From contig NZ_FNRD01000004.1 of the NCBI RefSeq assembly GCF_900107635.1, forward strand, positions 186,001 through 250,000: a DNA stretch of 64,000 nucleotides, in the 5' to 3' direction. Each line of letters starts with the position of its first letter. Positions within the stretch are counted from its first letter, which is position 1. Origin of the DNA: Flavobacterium gillisiae. GTDB lineage: Bacteria; Bacteroidota; Bacteroidia; Flavobacteriales; Flavobacteriaceae. Positions 25,611 to 34,951 of the stretch are shown here, in pieces. Made by a program: the position numbers and the translations under genes. Below the pieces are notes generated by a model. It was not told where the DNA came from. It searched no databases and saw nothing but the letters and a program-made list of their open reading frames with translations.

Positions 25611-28100
25611 TTATTTAGGATCTAAAATCAAAGCGATTCGCTCAATACAATCCGCATAATGGTATTTAGTTTCTGTATTTACAGCACTATTCTTTGCTGT
25701 TCCTAATGCCGATTTTAAGGTTGCTAACTCACCTCTTACCAAAGCGCGTACATCAGATTGTGATACATTGTAATAATCTCCAGAACGGCTAGGTTTAATT
25801 TCTTCTTTCATAAGATATTCCATTCTTTCAATATAAGCACGTTGTAAGTTTCTACGATAAATAGACACTGTTGTAGCGGTATTGGCTTCTTTCCAGATTC
25901 CTTTTCGCATGTCACGTAGTAAATCCAGAGCAGTATAATTATCCGTTCCCAGAATTTCGGCATCCATTAATCGACCAATGCGATCAAAACTCAACAAATT
26001 ATTCAAATGTCTCGCCTGTAAGTTTCTGAAACGCTCTGTATAACCAGAATAATCTGTGTTTCTTAAAGTCTTTACATTAACCAGCCAAGTAGGCGAAGAA
26101 AAAGCATTGGTTTGCAACCATTGCATGGCTTCTTGCTGTTGTACTTTAGGAACAACCGTATAAATCACTCCTTTTTGATTAGGCTTTTTAGTGTCTTCAT
26201 TCACACCACCCACATTGGTCACAACATGGCCTACATACCTACTCCATACGTCTAACATTTCTTTATACAATTCATCTAAATCCTCATAACTATTAGTTAC
26301 ATCACTAGTCCATTCTGATAAATGTTCCGCAACATACTTTAAGTTTTTAAGTCCGTAGCTACTGGCTTTCATCGAACTATTCCCGATGTCTTCTGTTTGA
26401 GAAGTAGGATCAAAACTACTGCTTTGTTTACCAAACTTATACATTGGGTCTCCCGCTTTTTCAAGAATCCATTTATCTAATGTAGGCACCTCCGCTTCCG
26501 GAGAAACCGAATTTGGAATTACTCTGTACCCCCAATTCACTGCATAATGGTCGTAAGGTCCCATTTGTCTAATAAAACGTACTCCTTTGTCTCCTGGTTG
26601 CGCTATATAATTGAAACGAGCATAATCCATTAAACTCGCTGCTATTCCATTTTTTTGTGTAAAAGCCGCATCTCTATAACTCTCGGTATCATAAGCGCAA
26701 CTCGCTCCCATATTGTGTGGAAAACCCAAAGCATGTCCCACTTCATGAGCAATAACAAAACGCATCATCTCTCCCATTTCCTCTTCACTAGTATTTAGTG
26801 TTCTTGCAGATGGATTAGCGGCACCTGTTTCTAATAAATAGCGGTTTCGGTACGAACGTAGGTGGTTATGGTACCAGATTACGTCACTTCCAATTATTTC
26901 TCCTGTTCTGGGATCAGAAACACTAGGACCAACTGCATTACGTGTCGTACTGGCTACATAACGTATTACAGAATAACGCATATCCTCCGGACTAAAATCA
27001 GGATCTTCTTCCTTCGTCGGAGGGTCTTTTGCAATAATAGCATTTTTAAAACCTGCCGTTTCAAATGGTTTTCGCCATTCTTCAATACCTTGTTTGATGT
27101 ATTTACGTAGTTTCTCTGGTGTGGCCGGATCAATATAATATACGATGGGTTTAATTGGCTCAACAAGTTCCCCATTGGCGTAAGCCACAGGATCTTTAGG
27201 CTCTAATCTCCATCTGCGAATGTAGGTTTTACTATCAGATTTTAACTCCTCACTTCCATAATCATATTGACTCATGGTAAACCAACCCACCCTTGGATCA
27301 GCAAGACGAGGCTGCATCATTTTTTCAGGAAGCAAAATCATCGATTGGTTCATCTGGATACTAATCGTTTCCGTATCTTCAAGTACTGGTGGCTTGCCCG
27401 CATTATAAGTAAAATCCTGAATCACCTCTATATTCATTGGAAAACTTTTCATCGCCGTGATAAAACTACGGGAGTCATCCATGCCTTTAACTTTATAAGC
27501 CTCTCTCATATTGGCCGATAATCCACTAATAGCCTTAACATCACTTCCGTAAAACTTAGATACATCAATTACCGTATTGGCTGAATCTTTGCTAAAAGCT
27601 GCAATATCAAAGGCATACAAAGTAGGCTCGTAATTGTTATTTTTTACAGAGATACTGATTGGCAAACTATCATTGGCCACCGCAGTGTACGACTTTAATT
27701 TGATTAAAATTTTATCTTGAAAACGTTGCCAAACAACTAATTGCTCATTTGTTTCTGAGCCCGCATTAACATATCCTCCACCCAAATTAGAAGGCAACTT
27801 CGATAGTCTGCTGACCAAAAGCATGTCCTTGTTCAATAATTTATTGGGGATTTCAAAATAATATTTTTTATCTACCTTATGTACTGTAAACAGACCATCA
27901 TCAGAGATGGCTCCTTTAGTAATTACCTTATCGTAGGGTTTAATTGTTGCCTCTGGTTTTTTTTCTGGTGGAGTAACTGCTGGCGCTACTTCAGTCTTTT
28001 TATTCTTTTTCTCATCCTTGTGCCACTGTTTTTGGGCGAATGTTAGACTTGGCGCAAAAATAAAAGCAGCCAAAGTAGTCAAAATGAATATTTTCTTCAT
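25611..28100 (-). CDS. secreted zinc-dependent metalloprotease (DUF5117/DUF5118 type)
   Basis: An 829-residue exported enzyme. Residues 1-22 are a signal peptide ending in TFAQ, then a Lys/Pro-rich linker. The catalytic motif HEVGHALGFPHN has zinc ligands His452, His456 and His462 and catalytic Glu453, a metzincin-like HExxHxxGxxH pattern. The N-terminal segments KYYFEIPNKLLNKDMLLVSR and the region around residue 300 (WRLEPKDP) fit the DUF5118 and DUF5117 domains that precede the protease in this flavobacterial family. No type IX secretion C-terminal domain is evident, so periplasmic or membrane-associated action is likely. Substrates are unknown. Confidence 0.88.
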   Translation of the reverse strand: MKKIFILTTLAAFIFAPSLTFAQKQWHKDEKKNKKTEVAPAVTPPEKKPEATIKPYDKVITKGAISDDGLFTVHKVDKKYYFEIPNKLLNKDMLLVSRLSKLPSNLGGGYVNAGSETNEQLVVWQRFQDKILIKLKSYTAVANDSLPISISVKNNNYEPTLYAFDIAAFSKDSANTVIDVSKFYGSDVKAISGLSANMREAYKVKGMDDSRSFITAMKSFPMNIEVIQDFTYNAGKPPVLEDTETISIQMNQSMILLPEKMMQPRLADPRVGWFTMSQYDYGSEELKSDSKTYIRRWRLEPKDPVAYANGELVEPIKPIVYYIDPATPEKLRKYIKQGIEEWRKPFETAGFKNAIIAKDPPTKEEDPDFSPEDMRYSVIRYVASTTRNAVGPSVSDPRTGEIIGSDVIWYHNHLRSYRNRYLLETGAANPSARTLNTSEEEMGEMMRFVIAHEVGHALGFPHNMGASCAYDTESYRDAAFTQKNGIAASLMDYARFNYIAQPGDKGVRFIRQMGPYDHYAVNWGYRVIPNSVSPEAEVPTLDKWILEKAGDPMYKFGKQSSSFDPTSQTEDIGNSSMKASSYGLKNLKYVAEHLSEWTSDVTNSYEDLDELYKEMLDVWSRYVGHVVTNVGGVNEDTKKPNQKGVIYTVVPKVQQQEAMQWLQTNAFSSPTWLVNVKTLRNTDYSGYTERFRNLQARHLNNLLSFDRIGRLMDAEILGTDNYTALDLLRDMRKGIWKEANTATTVSIYRRNLQRAYIERMEYLMKEEIKPSRSGDYYNVSQSDVRALVRGELATLKSALGTAKNSAVNTETKYHYADCIERIALILDPK

Positions 28101-28325
28101 TTAATGGTTGTTTAATGATTAATCAGCATCAAAAATAATTGTAACCCTTTCTTTAATCGTTTTTATAGCTGTATTTAACTTAGAATTAACAATTGTGCAA
28201 GAATATGGTTAGCGTAGCCAAAATATATTATACAGATTGTATTTTTTTCAAAAACACAATAGAGCAAGTTTCGGATTTTATAATGACAAAATACTTACGA
28301 TATTTGCTTTATAAAATGAAATGCA

Positions 28326-29171
28326 ATGAATCAGCAGCAAACTACTAATTACAACCGCATTGCAGCAGCAATAGCCTACATCACGCAAAATTTTAAGGAT
28401 CAACCCAATCTTGATGTAGTCGCTGCCAAAGTGAATCTTAGCCCCTTTCATTTTCAACGCCTTTTTACGGAATGGGCAGGAACAAGTCCAAAAAAATTTC
28501 TACAATACATTAGTGTAGCACACGCTAAACAATTATTAAAAGAGAGTCAAACCACACTTTTTGCAACAGCGTATCAAACGGGACTTTCCGGCACCAGTAG
28601 ATTGCATGATCTATTTGTCAACATCGAAGGAATGACTCCTGCCGAATATAAAAATGGCGCCAAAAACCTGATTATTAATTACAGCTTTTCCGAAAGTCCG
28701 TTTGGGGATATCATTGTGGCTTCTACCAAAAAAGGGATCTGCCATATGGCCTTTTATACTAACGAGGAAACCGCTTTCTTAGAGATGAAACACCACTACC
28801 CCAATGCCCAGTTTCTGCAAATAACCGATTCACTGCAACAGGCTGCACTTCTTATTTTTAATCAAAAAGGCTCTCAACTGCCCCAAATTAAATTACATTT
28901 AAAAGGCACTGACTTTCAGCTTAAAGTATGGGAAACGTTGCTTAAAATTCCAATGGGACAGTTAGCAACCTACGGAGCTATTGCACAACAAATAGAAAAA
29001 CCCAATGCCTCAAGAGCTGTAGGTACCGCAATAGGTAAAAACCCCGTAGCCTTTCTAATTCCCTGCCATCGTGTTATCCAAGCGACAGGCGTACTGGGTG
29101 GCTACATGTGGGGACCAACCCGCAAAACAGCAATTATTGGATGGGAATCCGCACAAAAAAACAAACTTTAA
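28326..29171 (+). CDS. AraC-type HTH / methylated-DNA--protein-cysteine methyltransferase fusion (Ada-like, lacking the metal domain)
   Basis: A 281-residue fusion. Residues 8-110 are an AraC-type double helix-turn-helix (VAAKVNLSPFHFQRLF and TPAEYKNGAK), and residues 120-280 are an O6-methylguanine-DNA methyltransferase with acceptor Cys247 in IPCHRVIQ and the arginine finger PNASRAVGTA. This equals E. coli Ada without its N-terminal zinc/phosphotriester domain. A separate gene encoding just such a domain lies 630 bases downstream, followed by alkB. A GNAT gene begins four bases after this one. Confidence 0.92.
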   Translation: MNQQQTTNYNRIAAAIAYITQNFKDQPNLDVVAAKVNLSPFHFQRLFTEWAGTSPKKFLQYISVAHAKQLLKESQTTLFATAYQTGLSGTSRLHDLFVNIEGMTPAEYKNGAKNLIINYSFSESPFGDIIVASTKKGICHMAFYTNEETAFLEMKHHYPNAQFLQITDSLQQAALLIFNQKGSQLPQIKLHLKGTDFQLKVWETLLKIPMGQLATYGAIAQQIEKPNASRAVGTAIGKNPVAFLIPCHRVIQATGVLGGYMWGPTRKTAIIGWESAQKNKL

Positions 29172-29174
29172 ACT

Positions 29175-29690
29175 ATGAAAATAGAAAACTCCCTTGCTAC
29201 AGATATCGATGAAATATTTAGATTGTACGCCATCGCATCGGCATACCAAAAAACAAAAAATGTCGTAGTTTGGCCTGACTTTGACCGCCAACTTGTCGAG
29301 ACAGAACTAGCCCAAAATCGGCAATGGAAACTCCTTATCGATGGCCAAATCGCTTGTGTATGGGCCATAACTTTCAATGATCCCGAAATCTGGGAAGAAC
29401 GAGATCAGGATGCCGCAATATACATTCATCGCATTGCAACAAACCCTGACTTTAGAGGCCATAATTTTGTTGGGATTCTAGTCGAATGGGCAAAAGAATA
29501 TGCACAAAGTATCGAGAAAAATTATGTTCGTTTAGACACCTTGGGCAATAATGTCAAACTTATTGAACATTATACCAATGCCGGCTTTGATTTTCTAGGG
29601 ATATTCGATTTACAATCCACAGCGGGATTGCCTGCGCACTATCAAATGACTAAAGGTTGTTGTTTATTTGAAATCAAATTGCAAGCATAA
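29175..29690 (+). CDS. GNAT-family N-acetyltransferase
   Basis: A 171-residue acetyltransferase with the segment IHRIATNPDFRGHNFVGILV (about residues 77-96) as the acetyl-CoA loop and FIDFLGIFD-like terminal strands (the sequence reads NAGFDFLGIFDLQ). It starts four bases after the Ada-like gene, so the two are co-transcribed. The substrate is unknown, and no role in alkylation repair is established for such enzymes. A stem-loop repeat follows directly after its stop codon. Confidence 0.83.
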   Translation: MKIENSLATDIDEIFRLYAIASAYQKTKNVVVWPDFDRQLVETELAQNRQWKLLIDGQIACVWAITFNDPEIWEERDQDAAIYIHRIATNPDFRGHNFVGILVEWAKEYAQSIEKNYVRLDTLGNNVKLIEHYTNAGFDFLGIFDLQSTAGLPAHYQMTKGCCLFEIKLQA

Positions 29691-29691
29691 G

Positions 29692-29788
29692 TTGGGCGTG
29701 CCCCTGCGGGTCGGGTCTTTTGTTTCAATCTCTCTTGTCTCGTTTTACAAACGAGACAAGAGAGGATTTCCACTGCAACCCCTCACGC
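29692..29788 (+). repeat. long flavobacterial stem-loop repeat, copy 2, inside the repair gene set
   Basis: A 97-base element with the frame GGGCGTGCCCCTGCGGG ... CCCCTCACGC, the same general plan as copy 1 at 7995. Its centre is a perfect 16-base-pair hairpin, 29730-29745 with 29749-29764. It separates the GNAT gene from the Ada metal-domain gene and ends 12 bases before the next start codon. Confidence 0.75.
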
Positions 29789-29800
29789 AAAACAAAAACA

Positions 29801-30049
29801 ATGATAGCACATAAACAAATAACAGCCGCCTCACTAAAATCCAAAATCAAACAACAGGAGATTGTCTTCGCAGGAAACAGTAAACTCAAAATTTACGGAA
29901 CCCTGCACTGCAAATCAGGCAAGCGAATGAAAAAAGAAAATCGAGTGTTTTTTACCTCTGAGGCAGAAGCAATTCAAAACAATTTCCGACCTTGTGGTCA
30001 TTGCATGAAAACAGCATACAAACAATGGATTTATTCAGCACCGAACTAG
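29801..30049 (+). CDS. stand-alone Ada metal-binding-domain protein
   Basis: An 82-residue protein that corresponds to the N-terminal domain of Ada. KKENRVFFTSEAEAI and FRPCGHC match the end of the Ada zinc domain closely, and LHCKSGKR aligns with the region holding the methyl-accepting Cys38. The Cys42 zinc ligand of E. coli Ada is replaced by Lys, while a His stands directly before the Cys38 equivalent, so the metal site is either altered or uses His. In Ada this domain repairs methylphosphotriesters and switches on transcription. The ATG follows a repeat; the frame overlaps alkB by 25 bases. Confidence 0.85.
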   Translation: MIAHKQITAASLKSKIKQQEIVFAGNSKLKIYGTLHCKSGKRMKKENRVFFTSEAEAIQNNFRPCGHCMKTAYKQWIYSAPN

Positions 30050-30636
30050 ACGAAAACCAAAACTTGCTTCCCAAAGACGGAAACGTACTCTATTACGGCC
30101 ACATCATGTCGCTTGGGGAAGCCAACTTCTACTTGGAAAATTTACTGCAAACCATTGCCTGGAAAAACGACGAAGCCATCATCTTTGGCAAACTCATTAT
30201 CACCAAAAGAAAAGTCGCTTGGTATGGCAACACTAATTTTAACTATACCTATTCTAACACGACCAAACAAGCCTTAATCTGGACTCCAGAATTATTAGCC
30301 TTAAAAGCATTGGTCGAAGAAAAAACGGGCGAAACTTACAATTCCTGCCTACTCAATTTATACCATAACGGCAACGAAGGAATGGCCTGGCACAGTGATG
30401 GAGAGAAAGACTTAAAGAAGAATGGTGCAATTGCCTCCCTAAGCTTTGGAGCGGAAAGAAAATTTGCCTTCAAACACAAAGACAGCAAAGAAACCGTATC
30501 AAAAATCTTAGCCCACGGCAGCTTGCTCGTAATGAAAGACAAAACCCAAACACACTGGCTGCACCGCCTACCTCCTACTACCCGTGTCACTACTCCAAGA
30601 GTGAACCTTACTTTTCGAACAATTGAGTTGAAATAA
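30025..30636 (+). CDS. alkB: alpha-ketoglutarate-dependent dioxygenase AlkB
   Basis: A 203-residue Fe(II)/2-oxoglutarate dioxygenase that oxidatively removes methyl groups from 1-methyladenine and 3-methylcytosine in DNA. The iron ligands are His123 and Asp125 in WHSDGE and His180 in WLHRLPP; the 2-oxoglutarate-binding RVNLTFR is at the C-terminus. The ATG at 30025 is preferred to an in-frame start 33 bases earlier because the N-terminus MDLFSTELDENQN then matches family proteins. It overlaps the metal-domain gene, so the two are translationally coupled. Confidence 0.93.
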   Translation: MDLFSTELDENQNLLPKDGNVLYYGHIMSLGEANFYLENLLQTIAWKNDEAIIFGKLIITKRKVAWYGNTNFNYTYSNTTKQALIWTPELLALKALVEEKTGETYNSCLLNLYHNGNEGMAWHSDGEKDLKKNGAIASLSFGAERKFAFKHKDSKETVSKILAHGSLLVMKDKTQTHWLHRLPPTTRVTTPRVNLTFRTIELK

Positions 30637-30800
30637 GCTACTAAATGTTGTAAGAAAAAATAGATAATATCACTAAAAGTGGGTATTGGATTCCACCTTT
30701 ACAATCCTTTTATTTACGGGTACGCTAAAAAACTTTTAGTAATCATTTTATATAGCGGCAACTAAAACCTGAATTACAAATCCAATTTAAAAAGTAAAAC

Positions 30801-32645
30801 ATGAAATTAGAAAAGATCTTAGACAAACTTGGTTCTATAGAAAAAAATTCTTTTATCAAGATTATTGATAATATTATTTCTAAAAAACCGAGTAGTATTA
30901 AAGAAATTGAAAAAATTTTAAGCTCTACTGATAAAGGTTTGAAATCTGTAGATAATCAAAACATATCAAATATTTTTTCACTTACTTCAGAAGACTTTTT
31001 AAATCAAATACGATGTGAGTTTCAAGAGGTAACATCCCAGCTAGATATATTAATTGACATTATAATTCGTGATGGGAACTGCATCATGAGACAAGATTGG
31101 TTTTCTAGACTTTACGAAAGTGAAATAAAAAATTTAAAAATTCGAATAAAAGAATTAAATAACGAATTAGAAAATGAAAAATCCGAATTAGGAGAGGAAA
31201 GAAAAAGAGATTATAGAATATATAGATCTTGCTTATCAACAGCCTATAATAATGATGCTCTAAATAATCGTGAAGCGAAAATCACTTCAGATGAATTATC
31301 CATAATACTTACTCTTGCAAAAGAACTTCAGCTTTCTCAAGAGGAGGTTAAACTAATAAACTATTCCATTTTACCTATTAAAAAGGTAGACATACATGAT
31401 GTAATCAATAGCCTTAAAAATATTGGTGTTATTTTTTATTCAAAAAAAGATAATACAATTTATGTTGCAGATGAAATGGTAAGGATTTTGAGAAAATTAC
31501 GCCAAAAAGATGTTGCAGACAAGTTCTACAGAAGAACTTTAAAATCATTAAAAGAGCCTATTTTAAATCAAATTGCAAAAAAACATAATATCGATAGAAA
31601 GCTAGACTATTCAGTAAAAATAGAGGAAATCATAAATAGCGGGATTTCATTTAAAAGTTTACTTACAACAGATATATATAAAGAAGGTAGTACCTTGACT
31701 GATAAGAAAAAACATCTTAATGAACTATGTGAAAGCAGCTTAAATATCAATAATTTAAAAGGAAGTACTTTAGAAGAAAAAATAAGTAGCTTAGTTGAAT
31801 ACTTTGAAAATGTTGAAAAAGATGAAAAAGTTGGAATTTCTATTGACGGTTTTGATAAAATGCTAACTGAACTAAATACTTCTTTACCAGCATTAAATAA
31901 ATTACTAAAAAATAAATTTGAGCTTCAAGATGAGTTTGTAATGAAAGCAGATTTTCTACTTGATTATAATATTAAACCTAGAGATATTCTAGATTTAATT
32001 GTAAAAACTGATTTGTCTAACTTTATAAAAGATAATGGTATAAAACAAAGAGGGGATGATATTGCAAATATTATGGAGCATTATAAAGATGCTGAAAATT
32101 TATACTTGGAAAATTACGCAAATGTAGCTTATCGTGATCTTAACTTACTAAAAGAAAATGGTATTGCGATAAAAGAAAGTGAGTTAGGTTTAAAATTTGA
32201 AGAACTTACTAAAGTTATCTTTTCAAATCTGGGATTCAATGTAGATGAAAAATCTAAACAAAAATTGAATACTAATAAAGATATGATAGATATACTTTTA
32301 AATCTTGGAAATAATGAAGTTATCATTGTGGAGTGTAAAACAAGTAAAGAAAAAGGCTATAATAAATTTAGTACCGTATCAAGACAGTTGAAATCATATC
32401 AAAAATTAGCACTACACAATGATTTAAGGATTATAAAAATATTATTAATAGCACCTGAATTTAGTGATGATTTTGTTACTGATTGCGAAATGGACACTGA
32501 AATGAATTTGTCTCTTATTACCGCATCAACATTATTAAAAATTGTTGACGTATTTAAAACTTCAAAATATCAAGTATTTCCACATGTACTATTTAGAGAT
32601 ATAATCATAAATGAAGAACGTATTTTAAAAGCATTGAATAAATAA
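30801..32645 (+). CDS. orphan protein with C-terminal PD-(D/E)XK nuclease-like domain
   Basis: A 614-residue protein I do not recognise as a named family. The last 150 residues look like a restriction-endonuclease fold: a helix with Glu467/Glu468 (LKFEELTKVIFSNLGF), Asp497 in MIDILL, the Glu511-x-Lys513 pair in IIVECKTS, and a QxxxY motif at residues 529-533 as in RecB-type nucleases. The first 450 residues are predicted helical, with a coiled coil at about 105-145 and no signal peptide or membrane segment. No methylase, helicase or ATPase accompanies it. Codon use is visibly more AT-rich than in alkB beside it, which suggests transfer. A stand-alone defence nuclease or DNA-repair factor is possible; function is unproven. 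Confidence 0.7.
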   Translation: MKLEKILDKLGSIEKNSFIKIIDNIISKKPSSIKEIEKILSSTDKGLKSVDNQNISNIFSLTSEDFLNQIRCEFQEVTSQLDILIDIIIRDGNCIMRQDWFSRLYESEIKNLKIRIKELNNELENEKSELGEERKRDYRIYRSCLSTAYNNDALNNREAKITSDELSIILTLAKELQLSQEEVKLINYSILPIKKVDIHDVINSLKNIGVIFYSKKDNTIYVADEMVRILRKLRQKDVADKFYRRTLKSLKEPILNQIAKKHNIDRKLDYSVKIEEIINSGISFKSLLTTDIYKEGSTLTDKKKHLNELCESSLNINNLKGSTLEEKISSLVEYFENVEKDEKVGISIDGFDKMLTELNTSLPALNKLLKNKFELQDEFVMKADFLLDYNIKPRDILDLIVKTDLSNFIKDNGIKQRGDDIANIMEHYKDAENLYLENYANVAYRDLNLLKENGIAIKESELGLKFEELTKVIFSNLGFNVDEKSKQKLNTNKDMIDILLNLGNNEVIIVECKTSKEKGYNKFSTVSRQLKSYQKLALHNDLRIIKILLIAPEFSDDFVTDCEMDTEMNLSLITASTLLKIVDVFKTSKYQVFPHVLFRDIIINEERILKALNK

Positions 32646-32742
32646 ACATTAATCACTCCATTACATCTTCATTACGCAAGTATGTTAATAATTTAAGTCT
32701 CGAAAATCTAACCAAGAAATAACCTCAATAAATAGAACAACT

Positions 32743-33003
32743 ATGAAAAGTGAATGGATCGCAACCTATGAAGGTTCTGAAATAAAAGTAACAAATGGCT
32801 GGTTTACTGGCGAAAAACTATTTATAAATAATGAATTGCAGGATGAGCAATTAAACTTTATAACTCCAAGTCAAATGACCGGAAAATTAAAGACTAAAAA
32901 TGGAGCAGAACTAAATATTAAAACCAATCTCTCGGGTTTTTTCTCCGTAAGCTGTAGACTGTTTGTTGACAATAAAAAAGTTGAATTACAACAAACCAAA
33001 TAA
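32743..33003 (+). CDS. small protein of unknown function
   Basis: An 86-residue soluble protein with an ATG start and a beta-rich pattern (WIATYEGSEIKVTNGWFTGEKLFINN). There is no signal peptide or motif I can assign. It begins 97 bases after the nuclease gene in the same direction. Well-balanced composition and isolated position make it a plausible real gene, but evidence is only an open frame with a sensible start. Confidence 0.55.
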   Translation: MKSEWIATYEGSEIKVTNGWFTGEKLFINNELQDEQLNFITPSQMTGKLKTKNGAELNIKTNLSGFFSVSCRLFVDNKKVELQQTK

Positions 33004-33086
33004 GTTCATTAGCACTAAACAATAGTTGTTAAACCTACAAATAATCCTACTTTTAGTTCCGAAAACAAAACTTATTTAATCATTAA

Positions 33087-33674
33087 ATGAAAAGAATCGC
33101 AGCTGTCCTAATTTTAGGATTTAGTATAGGTACACACGCACAAAACAATAGTGTCGAAAAATCAATTTTCAGTATTCAAACTGGAGTCGTTGGAGTTTGG
33201 TTCAACAATGAAAGTAAATTATCTAACAGCATCGCTTTAAGAAGCGAAATAGGCATCGAACATGACTTCACTGTTGGCGATCATTATGATAATGCCGGAT
33301 TTATTTTTCAACCCGTACTAACAGTAGAACCGAGATATTATTACAATTTAGAAAAACGAAACGGAAACGGAAAAGTAACCACTAACAATAGCGGAAATTA
33401 CTTTTCCATTAAAACCAGCTATCATCCAGATTGGTTTGTGCTAAACTTAGCAGACAACTACACTAAAACTGATGATTTAGCCATTATCCCTACTTGGGGA
33501 CTCAAACGCCAAATAGGAACTCATTTTACGTATGAAACTGCAATTGGTTTAGGGTATCGCATGGTTTACTTAAAAGAAAACCAACAAAGTGGTACTGTAC
33601 AAAATGTTGATGGCGCTTATAATAGAAACCAGTACACACCCCATCTGCATTTAAGGATAGGATATGCATTATAA
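33087..33674 (+). CDS. secreted beta-rich protein, paralogue 1
   Basis: A 195-residue exported protein: signal peptide about residues 1-18 ending in THAQ, then NNSVEKSIFSIQTGVVGVW. Alternating hydrophobic strands and repeated aromatic pairs (VEPRYYYNLEKR, HPDWFVLN, HLHLRIGYAL) suggest a small outer-membrane or periplasmic beta-barrel. The next gene is a clear paralogue with the same motifs in the same order. I do not recognise a named family. Confidence 0.7.
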   Translation: MKRIAAVLILGFSIGTHAQNNSVEKSIFSIQTGVVGVWFNNESKLSNSIALRSEIGIEHDFTVGDHYDNAGFIFQPVLTVEPRYYYNLEKRNGNGKVTTNNSGNYFSIKTSYHPDWFVLNLADNYTKTDDLAIIPTWGLKRQIGTHFTYETAIGLGYRMVYLKENQQSGTVQNVDGAYNRNQYTPHLHLRIGYAL

Positions 33675-33810
33675 AGAAACGATCAACAAATAAAAACATC
33701 TCTGATATTTTGTACTATTTTATTATTAATAAACTCTGATTTTATCAGGCTTATATACCAGTTATGCAACACTTGAATAAAAAATCTAACATAAAAACGG
33801 ACCGAACTAA

Positions 33811-34377
33811 ATGAATAAAATTATTTTAACCCTTATCTGCTGCGGACTAACCACAATTGCAAAATCACAAAACACAAGCGTCGAAAAATCAACTTTTGGA
33901 GTCCAAACTGGATTCTTAGGGGTTTGGGGACATAATGAATCGAAATTATCAAACCAAATTGCTCTACGAACTGAAATCGGATTTGACACGGGAATTTGGG
34001 CCGGAAGTTTCTATGACAAAACCGGAGTTATATTGGTACCAGTAATCACTATGGAGCCTCGTTGGTACTACAACTTAAACAAACGTGTAAAAAAAGAGAG
34101 ACGAATTGATGGAAACAGCGGGAATTTTATCTCTCTAAAAACTAGTTATCATCCCGATTGGTTCGTAATTTCCAACTACGACAACATGAGTATTGTAAGT
34201 GATATTTCAATCGTTCCTACTTGGGGTATTAGAAGAAATATTGGTAACCACTTTACGTACGAAACTGGAATTGGAATTGGGTATTTATATTACTTTGCCA
34301 AGGACGCTGGGTATGCTGAAAACAAAAGCGACGTTGCCGTAAATTTACACTTGCGAATTGGATATAGATTTAAATAA
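33811..34377 (+). CDS. secreted beta-rich protein, paralogue 2
   Basis: A 188-residue paralogue of the preceding gene. Shared blocks include SVEKSxFxxQTG, NESKLSNxIALRxEIG, EPRxYYNLxKR, SYHPDWFV, HFTYETxIGxGY and the terminal HLRIGY. The signal peptide is at about residues 1-19 (ending in AKSQ). It arose by tandem duplication; the degenerate remnant of a third copy lies at 34952-35012. It is followed by a lipoprotein gene 18 bases later, probably in the same transcript. Confidence 0.7.
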   Translation: MNKIILTLICCGLTTIAKSQNTSVEKSTFGVQTGFLGVWGHNESKLSNQIALRTEIGFDTGIWAGSFYDKTGVILVPVITMEPRWYYNLNKRVKKERRIDGNSGNFISLKTSYHPDWFVISNYDNMSIVSDISIVPTWGIRRNIGNHFTYETGIGIGYLYYFAKDAGYAENKSDVAVNLHLRIGYRFK

Positions 34378-34395
34378 AAAAGAAAAACAACACTT

Positions 34396-34905
34396 ATGAA
34401 AACAGTAAAAATACTGTCTTTTTTAATCGCCCTTACTTCAATTAGTTGTGCAACGACAAGTAATTTCGCGAAAAACGATCTAAAAAATGACTTTTTTAAA
34501 AATAAAACAATCACTTTTACTCTGAATGAAAAGAGTAAAATGAATGTAAGTTATTCTGGGCCTAGAGCTGGATTTGAGCGTCAACCTGACGTTAAAGAAG
34601 CGTTTAAAAAATCAATTGAAGAGTTGGCATACGAAACGAAATTAGATTTAAAATTCAAAGAAACAAGCAATACTACAAGTACTTCTGAAATGAATGTTGA
34701 TGCCGAAGTAACTGAAATTTTATGGGTATTTAACTTATCGTCAGCTACTATGAAAACAACCATAAACTATACTTTAAAAAATGATCCTAAAGTCCATACA
34801 ATAAACAGCAATTATAAAAATATGACTGCCGGAAATGAAAAGAACAATTTAATCCGCACTTTTAAAATAGCTAATTACTCATTATTAAAAGAATTAGAAA
34901 AATAA
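34396..34905 (+). CDS. putative lipoprotein
   Basis: A 169-residue protein with a lipoprotein signal peptide; the lipobox is TSISC with Cys19 as the lipidated residue. The mature part is hydrophilic with beta-strand patterns (MNVDAEVTEILWVFNL). I recognise no domain. It starts 18 bases after paralogue 2, so it is likely part of the same operon. Confidence 0.65.
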   Translation: MKTVKILSFLIALTSISCATTSNFAKNDLKNDFFKNKTITFTLNEKSKMNVSYSGPRAGFERQPDVKEAFKKSIEELAYETKLDLKFKETSNTTSTSEMNVDAEVTEILWVFNLSSATMKTTINYTLKNDPKVHTINSNYKNMTAGNEKNNLIRTFKIANYSLLKELEK

Positions 34906-34951
34906 CCTAATTCGCCTAATCATTTTGCTCTGGCCAGGAAACCATTGCACT

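Noticed and set aside
29720..29800. 27-residue N-terminal extension of the Ada metal-domain protein
   Set aside because: The extension is encoded by the stem-loop repeat at 29692-29788; the ATG at 29801 directly after it gives the normal domain start.
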